A program made the translations under genes and the position numbers. Below the pieces are notes generated by a model that was given only the letters and a program-made list of their open reading frames with translations, was not told the origin of the DNA and made no database searches. From Agelaius tricolor (Eukaryota; Chordata; Aves; Passeriformes; Icteridae), in assembly GCA_023055355.1 (NCBI GenBank), contig JALJCS010000009.1, positions 26,313,001 to 26,377,000 of the forward strand: a stretch of 64,000 bases of DNA, written 5' to 3'. Positions 23,801 to 35,950 of this stretch are shown here, one piece after another (within the stretch, counting starts at the first letter, position 1; every line of letters starts with the position of its first letter).

Positions 23801-26800
23801 TAGAGATTTTTATATAGCTCTTTAAGGCACTTTTTAGAGTTCAAAAGCAGATTAAGCTGCCCTACAGATATGAAAAATGATTTGTTTTGGCTGCATTTTG
23901 TCTAATCACACTTCAGAGGGGGGTCAGGCACAACCCAAGTCCTCTGTCAGTTCTGTTCACACCTGACTGTCACTAGCAAGTGCAAAGGTCTTTAACAACA
24001 CCATCAGGCAAGGGAGGAAGCAATACAGAGTGCAAAATGGCTCACAGTGAGTCACTTGCAGCTCCATGTACAACTGGCAGCCCCAAGAAGGAAGCATGTG
24101 CTTGTTGAGTGATCCTGGATTTACTACTATGGATTAATGTATTTTTTCCCCTACTCCTGCAATAGCTCACTGTGGGATTTACAATGTCATGTGAAGGCCC
24201 CTTTTATAAACTGCTGCCTGCAATAGCTGAAACAGTGAAAATCACCAAAGACAAGCCGAGTTATGGCTCAGAATTTTAATGCATTTTACAGGTGGGAATT
24301 TATATTTGGAGCAGATTTTTGTAGTCCATATTCAGAAATTGCAGTTGGAGCTTTCACCCAGATAAACCCAACAGTGTCATCTTTTACACTAACTTCAGCT
24401 CATGCCAAAAATTCTGATGTGATAATTACAGATTAAGTTGACATAAGAAATTATGGTCAGCTTTCCTTGGTTACAACAGAGGTCCCTCTAGCCAGGACCC
24501 TTTAGTCCATCACTGAAGGGAAAAAATTACTTGGAAGGTGCTTGTTCTTAAGAGACCAAATATAAAATGTATATCTGGAATATCCATAAAACCTCAAAAA
24601 TTCCCTCCAACACACTGCAACCGGATTTTCACGAGCCATTGTTGATGTCTCTCTAACCCTCTGTGGGTTTCCTTTCTCTCAACCTCAGAGTCCAGAGCCC
24701 TCTGAAGCCTACATGAGCAAGCAAATAGCACCTACAACATCTGCAGCAAAGATTTTCACACATGAACCACATATTCAAAGAACCACATCCTTTTCATGGC
24801 TCTGTTTCAGCTGTAAGTTTAATTCAGTGTCTCTGCCTCTCCCACCAGTGAACAACAATTCTCTGTGCCATGAGTAAGAGCACAGAAAGGGCCCTGACTC
24901 ACCTCTGGGCACAGCTCTCCAGTAGGTACAGAAAGCCACTAAACCATCCACATGCATCCCAAAACCAGGAGCTCACTTAAATTCTGAGTCACATCCAAAT
25001 CTGAGAGGTGTGAATGTGATGAAAGGGCAGAGTCAGGATATCTGGGTCCTGACTGCTGGTCTAGCTCATGGCAACTCTTGACCATCCTTGTGCACTGACA
25101 CTGCTTCTTTAACCCCCTTTGACACCCTGCCCAACTCTGGCAGGGACCCAATGTCCCAGGCCATTGGGATCCAGGTGCCAGCCACTGTCAGTGATGTACC
25201 ATGAGGTTACAAATGTACATTAAACTCCATCGTATGCTTCAAAATCAAAGGCCCCAAAGATATTTGCCTCGTCCCCTGCCTGCTTTCAGCTCCAACTGCT
25301 CTTTGTTTGTGCTGAAGGTTGTTCACTCAGAGCCTGGTGGGAGGATGTCCCAGGCAGGCATGTCACTGGAAAACAAGGAGGAAGCAGGACACATCTCCTG
25401 TTAGGGAATAACGAGAAGGGTGGTGCAAATGCTGCAGTTGGCTCCAAGGCTGAGTAAGCTGAGCTGAGGGCTGAGCAGTGAACACCTCTCTCTCCCCCCA
25501 TCTCTATTCATAGATCAGCACAACAGGATCCAGTACCTACAGTTCTGGAATAATTCTAAGCCTAATTTCAGGTGTATGTAGGAAGGAGTTATGGTCAGAT
25601 GTGCTGAAGAAGTGAAATAAACCTTAGCCTATGAAACTCATTCTCTCTGATACCACTTCTGCCCCATTAACCTAAGGATAAATTAAAGTCAGGGTAAGGC
25701 AATTGTTTGTTGGAAAAGGAGATAAGGTGGTATTCTCTCACACAAACACCAGCTGCACCCACACATACTCACAAACACACAGAGCATCTACCTAAAAGGA
25801 GGGAGCACTGTGAAAAGGTCAGACATCTGTACCCATTTTCTGCCCTCAGAATCATAGGGAAGAAAAGCTCATTGAGTGCTCCCCCTGCCCCAGAGCAGGG
25901 TCAGTGCTTGTATAAACTTTCCCTAATGATTGTCTGACTATTCTAAAACTCCCTGGTGCTGGCAGTTCCTGTGGTATTCCCAGGCCATATATTCCTGACC
26001 TCACATACATTTTCGTCAGCCTAAAAACTTGTCATAGTGTTTAGCCTAAGTCTCCTTTACTGCAATTTAAACTCAATATTCCTTTTTATACCCTCAGTGG
26101 AAAAGAAGACTATTTAATTTCCTTTGTCTTAGTAGCAATTTCCTACGTATTTAAAGACTTGTTTTCCTACTGCTTCCCTCTAGAGCCAGTCTTCTTTAGC
26201 CCAAACAACCACAAATCTTTGTGTCTTCCCTCACAGGTTGTGTTTTCTAGACCTCAGATCATTTTTATTCCTCTCCTCTGCTGTTCCAACCAAATAGCCT
26301 GTGTCTTTCCAGTCTGGCTTCCCAGTGCTTCAGCAAGGCTCTACCCCCACAGAGCAGACCATGGTCTCTTACATGTCTCTTTTTTATAGCCTGAAATGAG
26401 GTCTGATGTCTGCCCTTTTTTTTGGCAGTATGGCATTTACAGAATACACATAAGGATCTTCAGATCTTACTGGATAAGATAAATAGTTCATATTTTAAGA
26501 GGAAGAGGTGACAAAATGTAGAGACCAAGTAGGAAAAAAGGCAGAGCTTGGAGATTTATTTCTTGATCTCAGGAAATAATTATCTCCTTGTACAATTTTG
26601 TGGCATAAATAGAAAACATTGTGTGGTGTTTTGAACACTGCATTATATTTTGGAGGTTGAAAACCAGGCAGAGATTGACAACATTAGAGAGAAGCTCATC
26701 AATGAACAATAAAAATGGTTAAGAAGGGAGAGAAAAATTAAAAAGAAAGTAATTCCCTATAATTTAATCAAATGATAATTTCAGGAGAGGATTAAAGGCT

Positions 26801-26930
26801 TAGACAAGCCTTGAAGATGGAAACACGAGCAATGCAATGATTTAGAGTACTAAAGGACAGCAAGCAGATGGTCACAAGAGAATGCATTGACGTGAAATTA
26901 ATGAAAATACTACTTGAGAGTAACCTGTGA
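20844..26930. other. Gene-free single-copy stretch
   Basis: An A-rich microsatellite occurs at 22971-23001, and a short duplication of 'aatagatgtcatttt' at about 21427 and 21449. The stretch is otherwise unremarkable. No CpG-rich promoter, mobile element or coding domain was recognised. Confidence 0.5.
22971..23001. repeat. A-rich microsatellite (A)n / (AAAAAG)n
   Basis: Eleven A residues are followed by three G-interrupted units of five or more A. A simple repeat of likely variable length. Confidence 0.93.
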
Positions 26931-26944
26931 GAGCAGGATTTTCT

Positions 26945-27045
26945 AGGCAGTGGAATAATGTCCAGAAAAGGTGACAGAAACTTCACCATTCTCAGCATTT
27001 GAAGCCAGACTGGACAAAAGAGAGTCAGTGGACAGGAAAGGAAAG
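26945..27045 (+). mobile_element. Possible very old CR1 3' fragment
   Basis: The words 'ggcagtggaataatgtcc', 'caccattctcagcatttgaa' and 'gccagactggacaaaa' follow the order expected near the 3' end of old CR1 copies: a 'one-sided' amphipathic protein-coding relic turned 3'UTR, ending in a 'gactggacaa' word. Divergence is high, no tail remains, and the match comes from memory of consensus order, so it may be coincidence. Confidence 0.35.
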
Positions 27046-28449
27046 GTCACTGGGGCAATTAGGGCTGGATCACTTTCTCATGGGTCTACCATTCCTGTTT
27101 TTAAAAAAAAAACAAAAAAAAAACCCTACAGATTATTTCTATTTCAACAGAAAGACCTCCCTACTTCATCTTCAGCCCAGCTGATGCGGAGTTCATTCAA
27201 TAGATTTTGGGGGTGTCATGGTAAGGAAGGACACTAATCTGTATCCCCAACACATGAGCAAGAATTCCTCTTCTGACTTTGGTGGAATTAGGGAAAACCC
27301 AAAGAAAAATGCCTCATGAGACAGAAAACTTCCTGAGGCAGATGGCAGCTTTTGTGTTATGTCTAACCTTGTCACAGACAAGAAGAATTTGCTACTGATA
27401 CATCAGCAGCTGAGTAGAGCAAATGTGACAGGAAGAAGGCAGGTGAAATTCTTTCTCTGTTTTTGCTGAATCATGTATTTCCTGTGAGCTGCATTTTCTG
27501 GGACACTAAAACGATCAGCAAATTCAAGCTGAACTTGCTGAATAATTCCATGTGAAATAAGACTGAGGGGAAAGAGGCCATGTCAGCAGGGGAAAGAGCG
27601 ATACATTTCCAGCTTTTACTGGTAAGCTCATCTCCCAAACAGGACAGTAAGGGAAGCCTGGAGGAACTGAAGTGCTATGGCAGGAGCAGCCAGCCACCCT
27701 CCTTCCCCAAAAGCCTCCCCTTGGCACTGACACAGCATCAGCCTCGGGTTTGAACCCACATTGCTTCCACTCCCAAAGAGAAGGGTTGAGCTACCCTGAA
27801 CTAGGCTACTGCTGGTCTTCCTGGCTGAGGCTGTCCCACTTTGCATTGGCATGCAGAGGAGGAGAGAAATAAACTTTTTTGTCACTTGGCCCTTGTGTGA
27901 CAAAGTTCTCAGCAGCAATGAGAACATTAAGTATTCTTGCTTTCTCACATCTGGCTCTTGCACTTGCACCATCACACTGTGAAGCAGGGCAGGGAAGCAG
28001 AGACCTGGCTTAAAAATAACCTAGCAGAAGATAAGCTGTACTTTAAAAGCCCCATAGATTTTTTGACATGCTTCCTAACCCAGCTGCCCATCACAAGCAG
28101 GAATTAGGGAAAAAGATGACAGAAGATAAAGACTCTACCAAAGATATGGGAGAAGAGGTATTTCTGTTTCACCACTCAGAAAAAGAAGTTTAACCATGGG
28201 AATTATAAGGCAAACTTATAGGAACCCAGGAAACGTGATGACAGAAAAGTGTATGGTCCAGCAGGCAGGTGTAAAAAGACAAGACATTGTCCCCTCTCAC
28301 CAAGAGCCCTGATGATGTGGGCTGGTGCTGGAAAAGGGTGATGGACATCACAAGCAATTAGGTATTACACATTTATATTCCTCTTACAGCTGAGCAAATG
28401 GTCTCATCTCCTTTCAGCTTCTGCAGCCTTCTACCAAAATTCAGTGTGA

Positions 28450-28461
28450 CCCCCCCCCCCC
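28450..28461. repeat. Poly-C run (12)
   Basis: Twelve consecutive C between 'gtga' and 'agtcc'. A simple repeat that is prone to sequencing error and slippage. Confidence 0.95.
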
Positions 28462-30960
28462 AGTCCAAGTAAAGTGCTTTTTTGGTAAGAGTGACAAAGA
28501 AAATTAGTATTTCCTGAGGAGAACCCCAATCCCCGCTGCTTTGTGTTATATTTTTATATATGCAGGCTCACGTGCATAGTCCTCATCTCCTGACCTGCAG
28601 TAAAGACTGAATTAAAAGTCAGGGCTGGCAGTCAGGGGTGGCAGCCCTTCAGAGACAGGCCAAGCCAAGGTGCATTAAACCAGAGCACAGAGCACCCTGA
28701 GCCTGACCTGTCAAGTGTTATCACACTCATCTTCCTGGAGAAAGGCCGGGCTTCATAACTCACATCAGGTGGTGGCTCTCAGGTCCTGTACATCTGCACC
28801 CCGAGCAAGTGAGCTGCTTTCGTTTTTGTCACAGGTCTTTTATTTTTTTGGCAAGAACCGCTGGAGTAAAATGCTGTTAGCACATCAGCAGGCTTGTCAC
28901 TCCCTCCCTGTCACATCAATCAGAGTCTCTGAGGACCCAGGCTGCCTTGCCATGCATCTCAGCATAAGAACAGCAAGTTCCTTCCCCTTTCATGGCTCAT
29001 CCCCATTGTGAATGAGTTGTTCTCCTGCCACTGCAGGAAGGCAGGGGACAGGAGCCACTGAGCCCCACCGTGCAGAGAAGAAGCTCGAGGTGTTGCAGAA
29101 CAAGGGGGTCACTGAAGCCACATCTTTCATTATGTCTGCGTTTGCAATCAAGGCTGATTCCAGACAGTATAGTTAATCTATGCTCCCTGAATCTCAGCTG
29201 GAAGAAAATGGATTAGCTTTACTCACTTGACTGAAGCCATGGCAATTTACCCTTGCTGAGCATCTGACTCTTATCCTGGCCATCAGTTACGTCATGTGTT
29301 TCAGCATATAGCACAAAAGCATCATTTTTCAAGCTGACCAGGCAACAAACATGGCTCTTTGGGAAGCAGCAGAGACGAATCCAGGAAGTAGCACTTCAAT
29401 GTGCTGTGAAAAAAAGGGGGAAAAGAAAACTCTGTGCAACCTCATGTGTAAAACATCCCCCATCTCCTACCCCAGCACCAGCAGCTGAGGCACCTTTCCA
29501 ACCAGCACAGCAGGCAGCTCCCTCAGTGAGGGCAAGCCAGCACAGATCCTGTCTGTGGCAGAGAGATGATAAACAGTACTGCAGGGCACACTGCAGGGAA
29601 CATGGGAGGCTGTAAATTAAGGTCTTCCTAATTAGAAAGCAGTCAAAAGCACACAAGCACACATAGATTGCTGGTCTGGGGTAAGCTGCTCTTCTACAAG
29701 TTACAGTAATGCTAAAAGGCAAAGCATCACAAAGGAGATGGCAAAGGACAGAGCAGAGGATGAAGCAGCAGGTGCTTGCACAGCACTGCCAGCTGCAGAA
29801 AGCCATGAGTAAGGGCCAAGGAAGAGGCCAGAGTCAGAAAAAGACAGAAATATAATGGCAAATGCTCTTGAAACTACAGGAGAAATTCTGAACTGTGACA
29901 AAGATTACTAGGAAATGAGGGAAGATGTCAGGAGATGAGTAATGTGTTAGCATATTGTGCCTAGAAAGTCCACATGTCTGGGACCCTGTGAAATATAAAT
30001 GTGCAATCATCAGGTAAGAAAGAAGAATGTTTTCAGTGTGATAAATCCCTGCAGCAAAGGACAAAGGACTGGAATTATGGAGGTCCTATGGTTCCTAGCT
30101 GGAGGTGCAGCACTAAACCAAAGTCAACACCCTAAAGGGGCCAGGGAGGAGGGATACACACATCTTTGTGGTATTTAAAAAAAAGGCAACTTTAGCTGCA
30201 AAGGTGAAGATATTATCTATGATGTGCAGGTTCTAAATGTTCCAGTGGAGAAAGAAGAGTGTCCTCCCCAGACACCCTTCTTAGGAATGCTGTGAATGGC
30301 TGTGATGCTGCACCCTCTCCATGTCACACCTCACATGCAGCTCTCATGAAGACTCAGATGCAAAGAGAAGAGAGTAAAGCAAAAGCTCTCAGGGGAAATG
30401 GCAGGGATCCTCTGACATAAAACTGGCTTGGATAAAGTATTCAAAAGTGCTCGATAGAAAAAGACCAAATAGGACCTAATATTCTCCTAATGAGGCAATT
30501 TAACTGCCTGTTATTCTATGTCCTCTGCATTGTGCTCTCCCAGCACAGAAGTTCAAAGGGTTGTCACAACAGGCCCTCAAAGGATGGTTTTTTTAATGAG
30601 TTGGATTTCTTAGGGACTCAGTATGGGGCAGATTTGCTGAGGAGAAGAGGAAAAAGGAAAAAGGTAGGATACACTGAAAAACTGGTCATCAAGCTGGGTA
30701 ATTCACTGAGCTATATTGCTGCCTACTGTAAACCTGCACTAAAATCAGTGACGTTCTCCCACAGGCCGTGGTCAGTTCTGTTTTAAGAGCAGATGAGATC
30801 CAAATTTAGTCTGACATCTTCAGCAAAGGGACTTTGGAGGGTTTCATCTGTTCTGCTCCCCCATGAGCAAATGTTTCCTCCTCACCATGAAAGTGCAATA
30901 AGGATTTTCCAGCATAACTTGAAGGGGAGACCTGAATTCAATTAACTGGCAGAGAAAATG

Positions 30961-30994
30961 TTCTCTCTCTCCCCCGCTCTCTCCCTCTCTCTCC
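30961..30994. repeat. CT-rich simple repeat
   Basis: A polypyrimidine tract made mostly of CT dinucleotides with C-run interruptions. Confidence 0.85.
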
Positions 30995-33900
30995 TATTTC
31001 CTTAAGACAGTGTCTGTCCTTACTGCTGAAGGTCACCTGCAGAATGTGAGTCAGGGGGAAGGTACAGAGCAAGGGAGGTGTGGTGCTGCCACCTTGGCAA
31101 CCTCCACAAACATCAATTGTGCAGAGAACAGTAACTGCTTTAAATAGGTTAAAAAATAAAGCCTGGTTATTTAATTTTAACGGACATGATAGGTGGGTCA
31201 ATATCTATCACTCTGTCCCCATCTTTCTTCCCCACCCCTCAGGTCTCTAAGGGCAGAGGTTTAAGTCCCAGCTGAGAAAACAGGGCATGCTTCATTTAGT
31301 AGCACTGCAGCAGGGCTGCCGAGGAAGTCATGCTTCTGATGAGACATTAAATCAAGGTAAGCACTAATCTCAGAGACATCACTGCTTAAGAAGCACAGGA
31401 AGAATAAAAATCACAAAATTTTCATGGCTCTTGTGCTTTGACCCTCACTACAGCGTGTTTCAAAATGTGTGTGGGATGGGAGGCATCAAGTTTTCTGACT
31501 GCCTGTTTATGCTTCTTTTTTTATCATTTGCTCTAGGGGAGATTTATTGTGTAGATGCGAGTTCTGTTAAACAAAATCTCCATCAATAAGAGCAAGTAGA
31601 CATCATCCCAAAACCCTATTAAGCATCCAAGCCACCAGACCTCCCTCTTTTGTTCTTTGCAGCCCTCACTCCATCCCTCCTTGCTTTACAAACTCCTCTT
31701 TCCTTCTGCTGCCCCAGCACGTGTCTCCCCATGCCTCAGCCATCATCAACCATTTGTCCTGGGTGGTGATTTCAAATCAAATCACCTACTAGAAGGTCTG
31801 CAGCTCAGGTCAGGCTGAACCTGCACATCTGAGCAACAACTTACTGCTTTTAGGACCAAGAAACTACGAAGAAGACAGCTGCAGTATTTCAGCCTATTCT
31901 CCTTTCTTTCCCTACCACCCCCAAACCCTCTTCCTGCACAGGCATGATTTTCTCTTTGAAACAATCTTGATGCATCTGGTAATTGCTGGATCCTGAGACT
32001 AATGGCTCAACAATGACCTTGTTTTTCCATGCTTTACACTAATTCTTGTTTATTAAAATTGCTGCTCTGTGAGAGAGATTGAGCTGTCCTAAAGACATAC
32101 AAGGAAGGCAAGTATTTACTGCCACCAATGTCCTTACAAAGGCTTCATCATTTTCTTTTAGGTATTAGCAAAGAGAGCAAAGGCTAGCAGGGTAGATCCT
32201 GTCTGGATAAATAAATAACTAATTACTTGGATTGTCTTCTCCATTTTCCCTTGTTTTCTGTTTAAAAAAAAAGAAAAAAACAACCAACCAAATAAACAAA
32301 CAGAACTCCAAATAGAAATTCAGCCCTATTTTTATGTTTTATTACAGGTTCCAGGCAAGAAATCATATCCAGGAAATTCTGTAATTGATCATGCCAAAAT
32401 AGAGATGAAAACGTTACAATATTTAGTCCTATGCTTCATTTAGTCTTAGATCCAAGGGACTCTTTCAACAGCCTTTGCTGCCCCTGGTGTGGTCCTCCTC
32501 TCACTCTGATGCCAGCAGGTGTCATAGTCAAAATGTGCTACCCAGACATGGTCACTGGCATGAGCACCGGTTGCACTGGGAAGGAGGGACCTGTGATTTC
32601 CCCGGGGGATGAAAAACCCAAATCCAGATCCAGTTTGTTCCTTGGGAATGGCTGCAAGATGGAGGCAAGCACCACACAGTGTCCCACCTCTGAGCAAGGT
32701 ATGTGTGCAGTGACAGGGCACAGATACTGCCCTGGCCATCACATGTGACAAAGGTCCACGTGTGACAGCACAGGCACAGCTGTGGCCTCTGACAAGCAGC
32801 ACCCCAATGATGGGCAGGCAAAAGGGCCACTTCCCATCATTCTGCCTCCACCACGGGGAATTAACAGACACAGCTAAAGCCAGAGCTGCTGAGTTCATTA
32901 GACTTAATCCAGGGATGACTTTCTCTCTGCATGCCAAGTAAGTCATTGTACATATTTAAAAGTTCCCTTTGACTAAGTCTCTTCACAACTCCTTATCTCC
33001 CTAAACTCCTTGAATAGGCTATATTAGCCTCTGAAGAGCCTTAGACTTGTTCCTGGAGCCCTTCTATCTGGCTTTTAGCATTTTCCAGCCTCACAAACTG
33101 CTCATGCAGAAGCCCTGCTCTTGCTATTTACCAAGTCCCAAGACTTCTGTTCCTGAAACCTTGCGGATACCACAGGTACATCCACTTCCTGAAAGACTCT
33201 GTCTGCTGGAGCCCTCACAGCTCTCACCTTAATTCAGCTCTTTTATTCCCTTTTAACTTAACCTGCAGGGGACTTTCATTCAGGGACTTTGAGATATCTT
33301 CCTCCATTCTGGACCTCTCCAAAATTTTCATTCTCATGTCTGTGTCCCCCTGCCCAATCTCTTTAAGGCTGGTTTATATTCACCAGGCTCCATGCCAAAA
33401 TTTTCTTCAAAATTTTCTCTCCACAACTTGTGTTACTAACTTACCCTTGTTCACAAGGGTTCTGTCCTCACCTCATCTAAGCCGGGCACACAAGAGTCAC
33501 CCTGGGCACTCTCTAATTACAGAATGTGGCTAATTTCTTTAATCCCTTGCACCTGCCACTTTTAAGTCCTTCCCAGATCCACAGTTACTTGCAGTAAAAT
33601 TATCTCCCATCTTCATGATGAATTTTTAGTTTTTCCTTCCTTCAGTCATGCCAGTTTCTCTGAAGGTCTGCTCCAGGACATACAAATGTGTCCTACCAGT
33701 GCAAAATGGTGTCCAGAAGAAGCAGAATGTCAGGCAGGAGAGAGCCTGGTGGGATTCTCTGACAAGTTCGAAAAAACACAGGGAAAGTTTATGAAACCCC
33801 TGAAAAGCCTTGGGAGCTTTAAGCATCTCCCCAGTGACTCCTCCTGCCTGACTGAGCAGTCAGACATTTGACTCAGGAAAAGCACTGACCCACTGCCTTG

Positions 33901-34471
33901 GGATTCATGCCCAGGTACCTCAGTACAGGGGTTTGGCTCTGAAGGTCCACACATGTAGAATTCACATGCCTCTTCATTCCCACCTGCCCCTGCCAGAAAA
34001 GGACACCATGAAATGACTTTGGCTGGATTATTTAGTGCTGCAGAAGTCTTTTCTCCAAGGTTTGCAACAGCAAACTTAATATACACTCCCCCTTCCCTCC
34101 ATTTTTCCGCCCCTTTGGGACGCCGGTGCCTCTGAGGCATTACGTGTGTCTGACTTTGCACAGATGACAGGACTGAATGTGAGCAAGTGTCTCCGCATGA
34201 CGTGAGCCCCTTCTGCCCGTGCCTGTGCGGGGAACAAAAGCCCGGGCAGCCGAGCGTCTCCTCTCCCACCCTGGAGCGGGCACACCCACGCTCCGCTTCG
34301 CGGCTCCTCTGCCATTCGCATTCGTAGCCATGCCCACGGACACGCTCCCTGCACACAGATCCGCTCCTTCCTCACGGGCACACCCACTGCCTCACATGCG
34401 CTCTGCCTTTGTCTTGCCTTTCACAGCTACAGACGCTCTTCATCTCAGAACTACCACACCCCAATCCACCG

Positions 34472-34484
34472 CCCCCCCCCCCCC
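34472..34484. repeat. Poly-C run (13)
   Basis: Thirteen C follow 'caccg' at the edge of the CpG-rich segment. A simple repeat, possibly of variable length. Confidence 0.95.
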
Positions 34485-34851
34485 ATAGATCTTCAGCTCC
34501 CGAGATGAAAGGAGCATTTCCTACCTAAGAAGAAAGGTTACTGCTCCTTTTAAAAAATAAATATATTTTTTTAAATCTTTTCTGGTGAGCCACAGAGGGG
34601 CAGAGGCTCGGGTCGCTTTATGGCGCTGACACTGCCCGTGCTGAGGCGGTCCAGAACACTTTTACCCAGCAGAATAGCAGCAGATCCTTTGGTGAAGGAT
34701 CAGGATCGCCGTTCATTAGGAGAATAATAAAACAGCCCCAAAGCTTCGTCACTGCACTGCAGCAAGGAGTGAGCAAAATGGGGATTCGGAGCCCTTTTCC
34801 GCTACGAGAGAAAAAATGTGCCGGCATTGCCTCCCAAGGGCTGCGGATGCT

Positions 34852-34865
34852 GTTGCCGTAGCAAC
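34852..34865. promoter_or_regulatory. RFX-type X-box motif
   Basis: GTTGCCGTAGCAAC fits the X-box consensus GTNRCC-N(0-3)-RGYAAC at every defined position with a 2-base spacer. It is nearly the ideal palindrome bound by RFX-family winged-helix factors, which control ciliary and some neuronal and immune genes. It sits within CpG-rich DNA, where functional X-boxes commonly lie. Binding is inferred from sequence only. Confidence 0.7.
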
Positions 34866-34892
34866 GCTACATCTGAGTCAGAACTATTAAGG

Positions 34893-34906
34893 ATCACCAT
34901 GGCAAC
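34893..34906. promoter_or_regulatory. Second, near-consensus X-box
   Basis: ATCACCATGGCAAC matches the X-box pattern except for the first base (A for G) and keeps a perfect right half, GGCAAC. It lies 41 bp downstream of the first motif, on roughly the same helical face (about four turns). Confidence 0.5.
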
Positions 34907-34916
34907 AAGTGTCTCA

Positions 34917-34922
34917 GTTGCC
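34917..34922. promoter_or_regulatory. X-box half-site
   Basis: GTTGCC is a perfect left half of the X-box, followed by ATTTCC, which does not complete the palindrome. It is meaningful only because of the two fuller motifs within 65 bp. Confidence 0.35.
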
Positions 34923-35615
34923 ATTTCCAGAGATCTGACTGGGTTTGGACTGGAACCATCACACCACAGGAAAGGGGCAGGGTGGGAACCATCGCCCGGC
35001 AGGTCCTGGGCGGGAGTAGCTGCCTGGAGCCCTCCGAGCCACACTCGCTCCCGGAAACCTCCTCCCGCATCCCGAGTCCCCTGCCCCGCCATCGCAGGTT
35101 CGAGGGAGCCACAGCGTTGGTGCTGAGGCCTCTGCACCCCAATTGGAACCTGCTGGTGTCGTGCCAAAGGTGGGGCAGAGACTGGGCTCAGGGCGGGCCG
35201 GTGGGCTGACATCCCCTGCAAAGCCCCGCGAATAAGCAGATTTTTTTAACCCGTAAATTCCAGACAAAGGAGGAAACAAAGCTCCCCGCTGTCTGCCGAC
35301 TCTCACCCTCCCCTTCGCGCAGGAGCCTTCATGCTCCTGTGAATATTGAGCGGAGACAGAAGCCCGGAGGGATTTGCATTTCACACTTGCCAGCAAATGA
35401 GCAACAGGAAGATCACACCGAGACCCCGGCACGGTGCTATTACCAATATGTGCACTAGTCATCCACTCACTGCAGAGCCTGAAATTGCTCCTTTCTCTCC
35501 TGCTCTGCGGAGAGGGAGCAGGCGCTGCCTTGGTGGTCACGATGCCAGCGCCCTGGGAAGGCGGGTGCGCTCGGAGGGGCTGCGGAGGGCGGCAGGGCAG
35601 CCCTGCCGGGTGTGT

Positions 35616-35785
35616 GCCGTGCCGAGCCGTGCCGTGCCGTGCCGTGCCGAGCCGTGCCGTGCCGTGCCGTGCCGTGCCGTGCCGAGCCGGGCCGTGCCGT
35701 GCCGTTCCGTGCCGTGCCGTTCCGTTCCGTGCCGTGCCGTGCCGTGCCGTGCCGAGCCGGGCCGTGCCGGGCCGGGCCGTGCCGG
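35616..35785. repeat. Pentanucleotide array, 34 units of GCCGT type
   Basis: Thirty-four consecutive 5-bp units run without a single indel. Most are GCCGT. Variants change only the last base (GCCGA, GCCGG) or the first (TCCGT at three units). Each unit holds one CpG, making this the most CpG-dense part of the window. Because the unit lacks stop codons in all six frames, it forces long false open frames with a repeating five-residue pattern (for example AVPCR). Such arrays are often misassembled or length-variable. Confidence 0.97.
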
Positions 35786-35950
35786 GCGCTCACACACAGC
35801 GACGTGCGGAGAATGGGCATCTCCATGGCATCTCCAGGGCGGGGGCACTGCTGCACAGGCTGCCGCTGCAGGCTCGGGCAGCCGGCAGAGAGAGGTACTC
35901 TGGAAACGCACGCAGAGCTTTTAGCACTACCCTGTATCCCTGTGGGAAGT

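Larger units (their letters stand above)
27046..34079. other. Gene-free single-copy stretch
   Basis: Simple sequences only: A-rich at 27102-27123, a run of 12 C at 28450-28461, a CT-rich tract at 30961-30994 and A-rich at 32263-32300. No recognised transposon or coding domain. The 33.0-33.5 kb part is pyrimidine-rich on the plus strand. Opposed open frames at about 32.4-32.95 kb lack any identifiable domain. Confidence 0.5.
34080..35950. promoter_or_regulatory. CpG-island-like segment, candidate promoter
   Basis: CpG dinucleotides, rare elsewhere in the window, become dense in three blocks: roughly 34100-34400, 34610-34870 and 35000-35830. G+C rises in parallel. In vertebrates such islands usually mark promoters, often of housekeeping or developmental genes. 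The island contains an X-box cluster (34852-34922) and a pentanucleotide array. I see no TATA box and no recognisable first coding exon, so direction and gene are unknown. It could start a non-coding RNA, an untranslated first exon of a gene outside the window, or be an orphan island. Open frames of 190-235 codons here follow from few stop codons in GC-rich DNA. Confidence 0.65.

Noticed and set aside
31334..31372. Words resembling an ancient repeat ('gatgagacattaaatcaagg')
   Set aside because: Only one short word matches the pattern I recall, and flanking sequence does not continue it. Too little to call.
32431..32946. Opposed frames of 105 and 166 codons
   Set aside because: No domain on either strand, and mutual overlap suggests chance.
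33730..34356. 208-codon open frame, minus strand
   Set aside because: It lies at the CpG-rich edge where stop codons are scarce. Several overlapping frames on both strands are open as well, and no domain or conserved motif is visible.
34959..35540. 193-codon open frame, minus strand, in the CpG-rich segment
   Set aside because: GC-rich low-stop DNA with competing frames. Pro/Ser/Arg/Gly-rich residues with no domain. An untranslated exon here remains possible but cannot be shown.
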